This document shows, in pieces, positions 14,823 through 22,957 of a DNA stretch of 64,000 nucleotides. This DNA is from Bradyrhizobium canariense. GTDB lineage: Bacteria > Pseudomonadota > Alphaproteobacteria > Rhizobiales > Xanthobacteraceae. The notes under the pieces were generated by a model. That model worked only from the letters and a program-made list of their open reading frames with translations, did no database searches and had not been told where the DNA came from. Location: contig NZ_LT629750.1 in the NCBI RefSeq assembly GCF_900105125.1, positions 6,847,001-6,911,000 on the forward strand. Direction: 5' to 3'. A program made the translations under genes and the position numbers. Each line of letters begins with the position of its first letter. Position 1 is the stretch's first letter.

Positions 14823-14972
14823 CCACAAAGTCTTTCTCGCGCGCTCTACCGTAACCTACATCTCTCTCCAACTTCAGCGGTTAGGTGCCGGCCCGGCCCC
14901 AAACGCCTCATCAGCGAGTAATGGCTGAAAGGCGAGCCGGGCATGGCCTGCTGCCAGCAAAGGAGAGATTAC

Positions 14973-15719
14973 ATGAGCCACCCCGTCGTCTTGATCACCG
15001 GCGCGCTAACCGGTATCGGCCGCGCCACCGCGCTGGCCTTCGCAAAAGAGGGCGCCCGTATCGTCGTTTCCGGCCGCCGCGATGACGCCGGCCAGGCGCT
15101 GGCGATTGCGCTTCGCGCGGCGGGCGCCGAGGCGGAATTCATTCACGCCGACGTTCGCCATGAGAAAGACGTTCAAAACCTGGTCGACAAGACTGTCGCC
15201 CGGTTCGGCCGCCTCGACGTCGCCGTCAACAATGCCGGCACCGAAGGCACGCCGGGCCCGATCACGGAACAGACCGCGGACAGCTATGCCGCCACCTTCG
15301 ATACCAACGTGCTCGGCGTGCTCCTGAGCATGAAGCACGAGTTGCGCGTGATGCAGAAGCAAGGCAGCGGCAGCATCGTCAATCTGTCATCGACCATGGG
15401 CCACCGCGGCGCGCCCGGCGCATCACTTTATACTGCCAGCAAGCACGCGGTCGAAGGGCTGACCAAATCGGCCGCGCTCGAAGCCGCGGCATTCGGCGTT
15501 CGCGTCAACGCGGTCGCGCCGGGCCCGATCGAAACCGCGATGCTGGATCGCTTCACCGGCAGCGCCGACCGGAAGGCGGGTCTCGTTGCCGGCGTCCCGC
15601 TCAAGCGTGCCGGAAGGCCGGAGGAAATCGCCGACGCCATCGTGTTCGCGGCCTCCAGCAAGGCGTCGTTCATCACCGGCCAGATCATCGGCGTGAACGG
15701 AGGCAAGACCGCTTCGTAG
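14973..15719 (+). CDS. Short-chain dehydrogenase/reductase (SDR)
   Basis: 248 residues, classical SDR length. The cofactor motif is TGALTGIG (residues 9-16, TGxxxGIG), with NNAG and the catalytic tetrad: Ser in IVNLSSTMG, Tyr-x-x-x-Lys in YTASKHAVEG and Asn in the NVLG segment. The end FITGQIIGVNGGKTA is typical. Arg residues after strand 2 (VVSGRRDDAG) suggest NADP(H) preference. The substrate is unknown. ATG 14973 follows AAGGAGAG. It stands alone; the 193 bp behind it (15720-15912) show no gene. Confidence 0.88.
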   Translation: MSHPVVLITGALTGIGRATALAFAKEGARIVVSGRRDDAGQALAIALRAAGAEAEFIHADVRHEKDVQNLVDKTVARFGRLDVAVNNAGTEGTPGPITEQTADSYAATFDTNVLGVLLSMKHELRVMQKQGSGSIVNLSSTMGHRGAPGASLYTASKHAVEGLTKSAALEAAAFGVRVNAVAPGPIETAMLDRFTGSADRKAGLVAGVPLKRAGRPEEIADAIVFAASSKASFITGQIIGVNGGKTAS

Positions 15720-15912
15720 GCCTTGCATCGGCTGATGGGTAACCGGCATTGAAGCAGCCGTACGATTTCGTCTCGGCGCGCGCCAGTATAGCGACGCAGA
15801 CCAGCCCTTCGGCGCCGCCAATCTCCCTTTCTATCTCCCCGCTCGCGATGCTAAGAGACCGGCATCTGGGGCCCGCCATACGGCCAAAAACAAGAGACCG
15901 GGGAGAACTTTC

Positions 15913-17247
15913 ATGAGCCTGTCCGCCACCCTCGCTGCTTCGGCCAACGCCAAGAGCGAGCTTGAGATTTCCACGATCCGCGCGATCTCGTGGCGGCTGA
16001 TTCCGTTTCTGGTGCTGGCTTATTTCCTGTCCTATCTCGATCGCGTCAATCTCGGCTTCGCCGCGCTGACCATGAACGCCGAGCTGAAATTCACGCCGAC
16101 GATCTTTTCCTGGGGCGCCGGGATTTTCTTTATCGGCTATTTCCTGTTCGAGGTGCCGAGCAATCTGGCGCTGGAAAGATTCGGCGCCAGCCGCTGGATC
16201 GCGCGCATCATGGTAAGCTGGGGCATCGTTTCCGCGCTTATGGCGTTCGTCAGCGGCGTCTGGAGCTTTTACAGCATACGCTTTCTGCTCGGCGTCGCCG
16301 AAGCCGGGTTTTTCCCCGGCATCATCCTCTATCTCACCTATTGGTATCCGGCCGAATATCGCGCGCGATTTCTCGCGGCGTTTGCGATCGCCGTTCCCGT
16401 TTCCACCGTGATCGGCGCGCCGGTCTCCGGCCTGTTGCTCGGGCTCGATGGCGTGATGGGGCTGAAGGGCTGGCAATGGCTGTTCATCATCGAGGGCGTG
16501 CCGACCGTGCTGCTCGGGGTAGTCACCTGGTTCTATCTCACCGATCGGCCGGCGAGCGCCAATTGGCTGACGGCCGAGCAGAAGGCATGGCTGTCGTCGC
16601 GGCTTGACCGCGAGGCTGCCGCCAAGCGGGCCGCGAAACATCTCACGCTGGGGCAGGCGCTGGCGTCGCCCAAAGTGCTGAGGCTGAGCCTGGTCTATTT
16701 CGGATTCGTCGCCGCGCTTTATGGCGTGCAGTTCTGGCTGCCGCAGATCGTCAAGGCGTTCGGCTTCTCCAATGCGCAGACCGGATTCGTCACCGCGGTG
16801 CCGTATCTGTTCGGCACCGTCGCGATGATCCTGTGGGCGCGGCATTCCGACGCCACCCGTGAGCGCGTGATGCATGTCGGCGCACCGCTGCTGCTGACCG
16901 CGGCGGCGCTCGGCGTCTGCGGCTATATCACCGATCCCATGACGACCATGCTGGTGCTGACCGTGGCCGCCATCGGCATCTTCTGCACCTTCGGCGTATT
17001 CTGGACGCTGCCGACGGCGTGGCTCTCCGGCGTGGCGGCGGCCGGCGCGATCGCGCTGATCAATTCGATCGGCAATCTCGCGGGCTTTGCCGGCCCCTAT
17101 TTGATCGGCTGGGTCAAGGAAACCACCGGCAGCACCACGACCGGTCTGTTCGTGCTCGCGGCATTGCCGCTGATCGGGGGCCTTCTGGTCTTCCTCGGCG
17201 GCCACGAGACCAAGGCGGAATTCGCCAGCGCGGGCGAGGCGAAGTAG
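15913..17247 (+). CDS. MFS transporter, anion:cation symporter type
   Basis: 444 residues with twelve hydrophobic segments. The start region RAISWRLIPFLVLAYFLSYLDRVNLGFAALTMN is the signature of the ACS subfamily (phthalate, tartrate, glucarate, 4-hydroxyphenylacetate permeases), as are FFIGYFLFEVPSNLALERFGASRWIARIM and the GVAEAGFFPGIILYLTYWYPAEYRAR loop. These proteins import organic anions with protons. ATG 15913 has CCGGGGAGA upstream. It is convergent with the histidine kinase gene; there is no neighbouring catabolic operon to name the substrate. Confidence 0.88.
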   Translation: MSLSATLAASANAKSELEISTIRAISWRLIPFLVLAYFLSYLDRVNLGFAALTMNAELKFTPTIFSWGAGIFFIGYFLFEVPSNLALERFGASRWIARIMVSWGIVSALMAFVSGVWSFYSIRFLLGVAEAGFFPGIILYLTYWYPAEYRARFLAAFAIAVPVSTVIGAPVSGLLLGLDGVMGLKGWQWLFIIEGVPTVLLGVVTWFYLTDRPASANWLTAEQKAWLSSRLDREAAAKRAAKHLTLGQALASPKVLRLSLVYFGFVAALYGVQFWLPQIVKAFGFSNAQTGFVTAVPYLFGTVAMILWARHSDATRERVMHVGAPLLLTAAALGVCGYITDPMTTMLVLTVAAIGIFCTFGVFWTLPTAWLSGVAAAGAIALINSIGNLAGFAGPYLIGWVKETTGSTTTGLFVLAALPLIGGLLVFLGGHETKAEFASAGEAK

Positions 17248-17394
17248 GGATTGGGGGCCCGCCCAATCGCTTCGACGCTTCAGTTAGCGGCGAAGGACGC
17301 TATGTCTCCGCGTCAAATTGATGTGTGGAAGCGATCGGGCAACTTCCCCAGCATCGATTTCGCTCCGTGTCACCATTTTCCGCCGCGCTATTCG

Positions 17395-19020
17395 TCACGA
17401 TGCAGCGTCGGTCAGCGGGAATGTCAATTCGAACGCGGTGCCCCGTTCGGCCTGGAGAAGACGGATTGCGCCGCCATGGGCATCAAGCATGGCGCGAACG
17501 ATCGCAAGGCCCATACCGGTACCCCCGCTGTCGCGGCGCGTCGTGAAAAAGCTATCGAAGATTTGGGCCCGGTTATTGAGCGAGACGCCTTCGCCATTGT
17601 CGGCGACCTTTACCCTCAGCATATTTCCATCTCGTTCGGCTGAGATCTCAAGCGTCGAGCTGCCATGGCGTACCGCGTTGTCAGCGAGGTTGGAAAAAAT
17701 AATCGCGGCGTTTTCTTCCGTTATGCGCATTGGCGTATCGAGCTCGCCGCTGGCGTGAACATCGAGCGAGGTGAAGCTCGAACGCAGGCCGGCTGTTGCC
17801 ACGGATAGTTTCGCAGCGCCGATCGCGACCGGGTTTTCGGCGCGAGCGAAATCGCGTAACCGGCCCGAGATCTTCGCCAGCCGGTCGGCGTCGGCAATGA
17901 TGTTGTCGAGAAACTTGCGCTTGTCCTTGTCGCTCATCACCGGTGTTGCCGCATCGATATCGTCACGCAGCAGTTCGGCCGCGCCCTGAATCGAGGTCAA
18001 CGGCGATTTCAGCTCGTGGGACACGTGCGTGGCGAAGGTCGAGATAAAGCTGGAGCGCGTGTTAAGCCGCCGCGCCATGTCGAGAAAGCTTTGCGACAGG
18101 CGGGCGAATTCGCTGGTGCCGTGGCGTTTCAGCGGACGCAGGACATCGCGCTCGCCCTTGCCGACCAGGTTGGTGCGCTCGACCAGTTCCCGCATCGGCT
18201 CGGTGATCGTCCGATGAAACAGAAAACCGATCAGCAGCGTTGGCACGATCATGGAAAGCACTGCGAGGACGGCCCTTCCGCGCTGCTCATACAAATATTT
18301 GAAGACGTCGCTGGGCGTGCGCGAGGCGTAAACAACGCCCGCGACCTGGTCGTGCACGATCACGGGCATCGCCGTAAAGACGCGCACGCCGGTGCCCCTG
18401 CTGGTGGAGTAGAGCGGCGGCGTGTCATGCTTGGAAATGCGCGCGCGCAATACCGCGCTGAAACGGCCTTGCAGCGCTTCGGCAACTTCCTGCAAATGAG
18501 CGAGCGACAGCCCGACCTCTTGGCGGCCGGCGATGACGACGCCGTTCGGATCGAGCAATCGAAAGCCCGCAAGCGTCACATTTTGCGTCGCGACCAGATC
18601 GGGCGCCATGCGCGTGCCGAGCGCGACGAAAGCCGGATCGGCGGGCCTGGACGCCGGCAGCGCGTCCGGCCGCGGCGGCAGCACGCTTTGGTCGGCGAGT
18701 TCCAGCCGCGGCCAGATTGGCTGATACGGCTCGGGGGGCGATGGTCGAGCGGCGGGCGGAATCTTCGCACCAAGCGCTACGCCTTGCGCGGCTCCCGTCG
18801 CTATTTCGCGCTCAAAGACCGCCGCCAGCGCCGCGCTCTGCGCGATCAGCTCCGACTCGGTCTGCTGGATCAGTTCGTTCTGGTAGACCTTGAGGAAATA
18901 AAGACTGAATAGCGGCAGCGCGAGCACCGCCGTCAGAACCAGAAAAACAATCAGGCTCAGCGATGGCCGCCACTTCTGCCGCGTGACTGCGGAAGCGTCG
19001 ATCAACGCGATGCCTCGCAA
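17395..19020 (-). CDS. Membrane sensor histidine kinase
   Basis: 541 residues. A first membrane helix at about 22-42 (LIVFLVLTAVLALPLFSLYFL) is followed by a large periplasmic domain of about 200 residues and a second helix near 245-265 (AVLAVLSMIVPTLLIGFLF). Then come a HAMP domain, the phosphoacceptor box FATHVSHELKSPLTS (His335) and an ATPase domain with NLADNAVRHG (N box), VADNGEGVS (G1) and GGTGMGLAIVRAML (G2). It autophosphorylates and passes phosphate to the response regulator encoded directly upstream; the reading frames overlap by 19 bp, so translation is probably coupled. The signal is unknown. Confidence 0.92.
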   Translation of the reverse strand: MRGIALIDASAVTRQKWRPSLSLIVFLVLTAVLALPLFSLYFLKVYQNELIQQTESELIAQSAALAAVFEREIATGAAQGVALGAKIPPAARPSPPEPYQPIWPRLELADQSVLPPRPDALPASRPADPAFVALGTRMAPDLVATQNVTLAGFRLLDPNGVVIAGRQEVGLSLAHLQEVAEALQGRFSAVLRARISKHDTPPLYSTSRGTGVRVFTAMPVIVHDQVAGVVYASRTPSDVFKYLYEQRGRAVLAVLSMIVPTLLIGFLFHRTITEPMRELVERTNLVGKGERDVLRPLKRHGTSEFARLSQSFLDMARRLNTRSSFISTFATHVSHELKSPLTSIQGAAELLRDDIDAATPVMSDKDKRKFLDNIIADADRLAKISGRLRDFARAENPVAIGAAKLSVATAGLRSSFTSLDVHASGELDTPMRITEENAAIIFSNLADNAVRHGSSTLEISAERDGNMLRVKVADNGEGVSLNNRAQIFDSFFTTRRDSGGTGMGLAIVRAMLDAHGGAIRLLQAERGTAFELTFPLTDAAS

Positions 19021-19703
19021 CGCCCCAACTTGAAGCCGACACCGTGGACAGTCTCGACCACGGTATCACAGCCGGCGAGGGCCATCTTGGCGCGGATATT
19101 CCTGACGTGGCTGTCGATCGTCCGGTCTGCGACATGAATGTTGCCGGCATAGGCCGCGTCGAGGATCAGTTCGCGCGTGAACACGAATCCCGGCCGCGCC
19201 AGAAGCGTGCGCAGGATCGCGAATTCGAGCGCGGTCAGCGCAACCGTCGTGCCGAGGAAGCTCGCGGCATGGGCGTCCGGATCGATCGCGAGTCCGCCGT
19301 GGCTCATCGTCTTTGTGGTTGCAGCCGGCGCGTGCACCTGTCGCGCACGTCGCAGAATCGCATTCACCCTTGCCACCAGTTCACGCGGGCTGAACGGCTT
19401 GGTGACGTAGTCGTCGCCGCCGATTTCGAGACCGAGGATACGATCGATCTCCTCGTCGCGGGCCGACAGAAACAGGATTGGGGTATCCGAGGTTTTTCGG
19501 ATTTGCCGGCAGACTTCCAGGCCATCCATCTCGGGCATGCCGATATCGAGCACGACCAGTTCATGGACGTCGCGGTCGAACTGGCGCAGCGCGTCCTTGC
19601 CGTCCTGCGCGGTGGAAATCGTCATTCCCGTCTTCTCGAACGCGAAGCGAACGACGTCACGAATATGGGGGTCGTCGTCAACGACGAGGATGGAATGAGC
19701 CAC
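19002..19703 (-). CDS. OmpR-family response regulator
   Basis: 233 residues. The receiver domain (1-118) has acidic residues DDD (9-11), phosphoacceptor Asp53 in VVLDIGMPEMDG, LSARDEE with the conserved Ser/Thr position and the Lys in DDYVTKPFSPREL. The C-terminal winged helix (about 130-230) shows LTALEFAILRTLLARPGFVFTRELILDAAY and RTIDSHVRNIRAKM. It is the partner of the kinase at 17395, with overlapping frames, and lies 7 bp after the DUF4173 gene, so the three form one operon. No operator for it could be recognised. Confidence 0.93.
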   Translation of the reverse strand: MAHSILVVDDDPHIRDVVRFAFEKTGMTISTAQDGKDALRQFDRDVHELVVLDIGMPEMDGLEVCRQIRKTSDTPILFLSARDEEIDRILGLEIGGDDYVTKPFSPRELVARVNAILRRARQVHAPAATTKTMSHGGLAIDPDAHAASFLGTTVALTALEFAILRTLLARPGFVFTRELILDAAYAGNIHVADRTIDSHVRNIRAKMALAGCDTVVETVHGVGFKLGRCEASR

Positions 19704-19710
19704 GGTAGCT

Positions 19711-21228
19711 CTAGCCTTTGCCGTTATTCGATGGATTCAGCCGCTCGGGTGCAGTGTTAGCGAAATATCGTTCGAGGCGCCATCTTCGAAAATTCCAGGC
19801 CCGCCAATTACCCGGGAGCTTGAGGTAGTTGCGATCCGGGCTTGCCCGGTACGCCAGCGAAAGCGGCAGCGTACCCGGAAACTGCGACAGATGCGCTTCG
19901 ACGGGAGGCAAGGTTTGCGCGCTGCCGAGCGATTCGAGGTATTTTATATCGAGGCTTGGTCCTGTGCCTCCGAGTTCTCGGCTGTGCTCGACATTATAGC
20001 TCGCGATCAGCCATGGCGCGTTGAGAAAGCAGCAAGCGTAGAGCACGAGCGCGAGCGAGATGGCGTTAGCGGAGAGCAGCCAGGAATTCGATTTCTTCCG
20101 CATGATCTGGATAAGGATCAGCACAAGCCCGGTTGCCACCAGCACCATCCAGATCAATGCCGCGAGTCTCAGATAGGTCAGCGAGAAAGCAGCAACGTAG
20201 AGATCGAGCCGGAAGATCGACGAGACGACGAGCAGGATGTTTTGGGCGACCCAAACCAGAACCAGAGGGCGGATCAGTTTGGAATTCTCCGCAGGCCCGC
20301 CTGGGCGCATCGCAACAAGCACGAAGGCGGCAGCCAGCAGCGCGGTCGCGATCAGCGGATAGGCGCCGCGATGGGCATATTCCGCGTGGCTCATGCCGTC
20401 GGGCAGGTTCGCACCGCCCCAGAGATAGGCAAGATCGAGCCCGCTCTGGAGCGCGAACAATGCGTTGAACAGGATCAGCGATCGTGACATCGCCTTCTCG
20501 CCCAAGAGGTAATCCAGATCGGAAGGCTCGACGGCGGCTGCGCTGCCCTCCGGCGGGAGCTGCCGAACCGGCTTGCTTTTGACGCGGCGACGAAGCAACG
20601 GCCAGACGGTGCAGACAATGAAGACCCAGAACACCAGCCGCCAGGATTCGAGGAATTCGAGCAACGGCCGTAGATCGATCCGCTTCAATTGATATTCAAT
20701 CAGCGGATTTGCCGATGAGAACAGGCCAAGAAAGATCGCGAAGATGCTCAACGGAACGATCCAGGCGACGAGCGAGCCCAGCCATCCGGAAGTTCTTCGT
20801 TTCATGTGCCGGAGCGCGCGGATCACGTCGCCAACAAATTGAAATGGGCCGCGGAACGGCACCGTCGCGGCTTCAAATAGGTCCCGGTACCAGGATGAAT
20901 TTTCGCCAGCCGTCATGACAATGACGAACATCGCGGTCGCGAGCATGCCAATCGTCACCGACAGCATGTCGACGTTTTCGATCAGCGCAGCCAGGCCGGC
21001 AACAAACACAGCGGTCATGACCATCCGAACAGGACGCGCGGCGCGGGTGCCATTGCATGCGACGGCAGTGACGCCGAGTACGCCGAGAAACAGTGCCAGC
21101 GAGACGCCGATTTCCCAACCAAAAAACAGCCAGTCGGCGAGCGCAGCGCAGCCGATGGCTGTGGCGAGCCGCGTGATGAGCGGATTGAAAGGCGCGCGTT
21201 CGAGATTGGTGGTGGCTGCGATCGACAT
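19711..21228 (-). CDS. DUF4173 multi-pass membrane protein
   Basis: 505 residues with about 11-12 hydrophobic helices. The central signature SPSDLDYLLGEKAMSRSLILFNALFALQSGLDLAYLWGG and MSHAEYAHRGAYPLIATALLAAAFVLVAMRPGG is characteristic of DUF4173 proteins. The C-terminal part after the last helix (GTGPSLDIKYLESLGSAQTLPPVEAHL onwards) is soluble and probably periplasmic. Function is unknown. It is the first or second gene of an operon with a two-component system, which suggests it senses or conditions the envelope for that system or is its main target. ATG 21228 is preferred over an upstream in-frame start inside the neighbouring frame. Confidence 0.8.
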   Translation of the reverse strand: MSIAATTNLERAPFNPLITRLATAIGCAALADWLFFGWEIGVSLALFLGVLGVTAVACNGTRAARPVRMVMTAVFVAGLAALIENVDMLSVTIGMLATAMFVIVMTAGENSSWYRDLFEAATVPFRGPFQFVGDVIRALRHMKRRTSGWLGSLVAWIVPLSIFAIFLGLFSSANPLIEYQLKRIDLRPLLEFLESWRLVFWVFIVCTVWPLLRRRVKSKPVRQLPPEGSAAAVEPSDLDYLLGEKAMSRSLILFNALFALQSGLDLAYLWGGANLPDGMSHAEYAHRGAYPLIATALLAAAFVLVAMRPGGPAENSKLIRPLVLVWVAQNILLVVSSIFRLDLYVAAFSLTYLRLAALIWMVLVATGLVLILIQIMRKKSNSWLLSANAISLALVLYACCFLNAPWLIASYNVEHSRELGGTGPSLDIKYLESLGSAQTLPPVEAHLSQFPGTLPLSLAYRASPDRNYLKLPGNWRAWNFRRWRLERYFANTAPERLNPSNNGKG

Positions 21229-21232
21229 GCTG

Positions 21233-21589
21233 CTACTTCTCTGGCCTGACGAGGGTGAGGTGCCTGACACCGGGTTTTGGATCGGGCGTGCGGCGCTTGG
21301 GGAAGACGGTCACGGTGGGGCGGGTGGGCTTCGATTCCAGCCACCAGCCGTCATTGAGCAGGCGTCGCGGCAGCCTGGAGCGCCGGAACTGAATGGTGAT
21401 GACTTTCCCCATGCGCCCGACGATGGCTTGCGCGTTGGCAGCGCATTTGCTCAGGCCGTTCAGAATTTGCGGATTTTTGTGCAGATTTCGCGCAGACGCC
21501 GGGCGCGGCACTTCGCGCCCGTCGGGGGTGAAACGAGACCAGCTGAGGCGTATTTTCACAAATTCATGATCACTGACGAATGTTGACAT
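21233..21589 (-). CDS. Possible 118-residue ORF ahead of the DUF4173 gene
   Basis: An open frame of 118 codons from ATG 21589 to TAG 21233 fills the gap between the DUF4173 gene and the RND promoter, ending 4 bp before the next start. The protein is basic (KVITIQFRRSRLPRRLLNDGWWLESK) with no recognised domain. Spacing and direction fit an operon gene, but there is no Shine-Dalgarno near the ATG and the start lies inside the likely RND operator. It may be chance. Confidence 0.3.
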   Translation of the reverse strand: MSTFVSDHEFVKIRLSWSRFTPDGREVPRPASARNLHKNPQILNGLSKCAANAQAIVGRMGKVITIQFRRSRLPRRLLNDGWWLESKPTRPTVTVFPKRRTPDPKPGVRHLTLVRPEK

Positions 21590-21611
21590 TTATCAGTGAA
21601 CACTTGATACT
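21570..21611 (+). promoter_or_regulatory. RND operon promoter with overlapping inverted-repeat operator
   Basis: TTGACA (21583-21588) and TGATAC (21605-21610) are spaced 16 bp and lie about 35 bp before the adaptor start. The region is flanked by TCACTGA (21570-21576) and inverted TCAGTGA (21593-21599); a second near-palindrome ATCAGTGAACACTTGAT covers the spacer and -10. The likely ligand is the TetR regulator at the end of this operon, an arrangement well known for RND pumps. Confidence 0.6.
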
Positions 21612-21643
21612 CCTCATGAGCCTGTTAGCCGGAGGAGAGATTG

Positions 21644-22750
21644 ATGTTCGTCCGTTCCATTTTATCGGGTTATTCCAGACTGTTAGCCGGCATTTCGTTG
21701 GCTTTTCTGGCGATCGCGCTGACCGGCTGCGACGATACTGTCGCCCAAAAGGCCACCCCCGGCCGGCCGGTGCTGGTCGCCTCCGTGCATTATGAGGCGG
21801 AATCGCCGGAGCGCAGTTTCGTCGGCACCATCCGGCCCCGGATCGAGGCCGACATGGGTTTTCGCGTTCCCGGCAAGGTCGCCAAGCGCCTGGTTGAGGT
21901 CGGCCAGACGGTCGATCTCGGGCAACCGCTGGCGACCCTCGATGAAATCGATTTGAAGCTGCAGGCCGAACAGGCGGAAGCCGAATTCCGTGCCGCGACC
22001 GGCGTGCTGGCGCAGGCCGGTGCCGCCGAGCAGCGCGCCAAGGATCTGCGCGCCAAGGGCTGGGCCACCGACGCGCAACTGGATCAGGCGAAAGCGGCCG
22101 GCGACGAAGCCCGGGCCCGTCTCAATCGTGCCGAGCGTTCGGTCGATCTCACCAGGAACTCGCTTTCCTATGCCACGCTGGAGGCCGACTCCCGCGGCGT
22201 CGTCACCGCGACCCTGATCGAGCCGGGTCAGGTCGTGGCATCCGGGCAGACCGCGATCCGTGTCGCGCGCTTTGGGGAAAAGGAAGCTGTCGTCGCGGTT
22301 CCGGAGACGCTGCTCGGTCGCGCCAAGGATGGCGTGGCGACCGTCACGCTGTGGTCCGAGCCTGACAAGAAATATGCCGCGAAGCTGCGCGAAGTCGCGC
22401 CATCAGCCGATCCCGCGACGCGAACCTATCTTGCGAAGTTCTCGCTGCCCGGCGCCGACGACCGCGTCTCGCTCGGCATGACCGCGACGCTGACGCTGGC
22501 CGATCCCGCGACCGAGCGCGTGGCGCGGTTGCCGTTGTCGGCGCTGTTCAGCGAAGGCGGCGATCCCTCGTTCTACGTCGTCGATGACAAGGGCGAAGTC
22601 GCGTTGAAGCCGGTCGCCGTGAAATCCTACGAGAGTAATGACGTCGTCATATCCGGTGGCGTCGACGAAGGCGCGCAGGTCGTCACGCTCGGCGTGCAGA
22701 AGCTCGATCCGGCCCAGAAGGTCAGGGTCGTCTCGTCGCTGTCGTTTTGA
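21644..22750 (+). CDS. RND efflux periplasmic adaptor (membrane fusion) lipoprotein
   Basis: 368 residues. The lipobox AIALTGC (Cys about residue 28) predicts a lipid-anchored periplasmic protein. The body has the HlyD/AcrA order: a first beta-barrel and lipoyl half with FRVPGKVAKRLVEVGQTVDLGQPLATLDE, an alpha-hairpin rich in Ala/Glu/Arg (about 85-150), the second lipoyl half GVVTATLIEPGQVVASGQ, and a barrel and membrane-proximal part ending in LGVQKLDPAQKVRVV. It bridges the RND pump at 22954 to an outer-membrane channel, which is not encoded here. ATG 21644 follows GGAGGAGA. Confidence 0.92.
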   Translation: MFVRSILSGYSRLLAGISLAFLAIALTGCDDTVAQKATPGRPVLVASVHYEAESPERSFVGTIRPRIEADMGFRVPGKVAKRLVEVGQTVDLGQPLATLDEIDLKLQAEQAEAEFRAATGVLAQAGAAEQRAKDLRAKGWATDAQLDQAKAAGDEARARLNRAERSVDLTRNSLSYATLEADSRGVVTATLIEPGQVVASGQTAIRVARFGEKEAVVAVPETLLGRAKDGVATVTLWSEPDKKYAAKLREVAPSADPATRTYLAKFSLPGADDRVSLGMTATLTLADPATERVARLPLSALFSEGGDPSFYVVDDKGEVALKPVAVKSYESNDVVISGGVDEGAQVVTLGVQKLDPAQKVRVVSSLSF

Positions 22751-22765
22751 TCGGGGGAGAGTGAG

Positions 22766-22957
22766 ATGAAATCGAGACTCGTTCGCGACTTCACCTCTCC
22801 CATCGGGAGAGGTCGGCGCGCAGCGCCGGGTAAGGGGTTACGCTTTATCCGAGGGACCGTACCCCCTTGTAACTCTGATCCTCTCCCCACGGGAGAGGGA
22901 GCACGCCGCCGTTGTGGCAACTCTTATCGTCGGTTCGGGCAGGGGAGAGTGAGATGA
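22766..22957 (+). other. 63-codon frame created by the repeat insertion, overlapping the RND start
   Basis: ATG 22766 lies in a copy of the RND ribosome-binding site and start; the frame runs through the whole repeat and ends at TGA 22955-22957, overlapping the pump's ATG (ATGA). The translation is repeat-derived and basic (e.g. TSPIGRGRRAAPGKGLRF), so it is unlikely to be a selected protein. If translated, it would couple translation to the pump gene. Confidence 0.35.
22771..22941. repeat. Family C repeat copy 1, flanked by 17-bp direct repeats
   Basis: The core (22793-22899) begins ACCTCTCCCATCGGGAGAGG, has TCGGCGCGCAGCGCCGGGT and a GTACCCCCTT stretch and ends CCTCTCCCCACGGGAGAGG. The segment 22771-22941 is bounded by two identical copies of GGGGAGAGTGAGATGAA (22754-22770 and 22942-22958), each containing a Shine-Dalgarno and start codon. 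Related copies lie at 40762, 44973 (inverted) and 47281 (partial). Confidence 0.75.

Noticed and set aside
14791..14860. A CRISPR array at this place
   Set aside because: Only a single repeat-like unit exists; no second repeat at any spacer-like distance and no cas genes, so it is reported only as a solitary repeat-like sequence.
15685..17205. A 506-codon minus-strand frame opposite the MFS transporter
   Set aside because: The translation is Arg/Gly/Asp/Gln-rich without hydrophobic core or motif, as expected of an antisense shadow in high-GC DNA.
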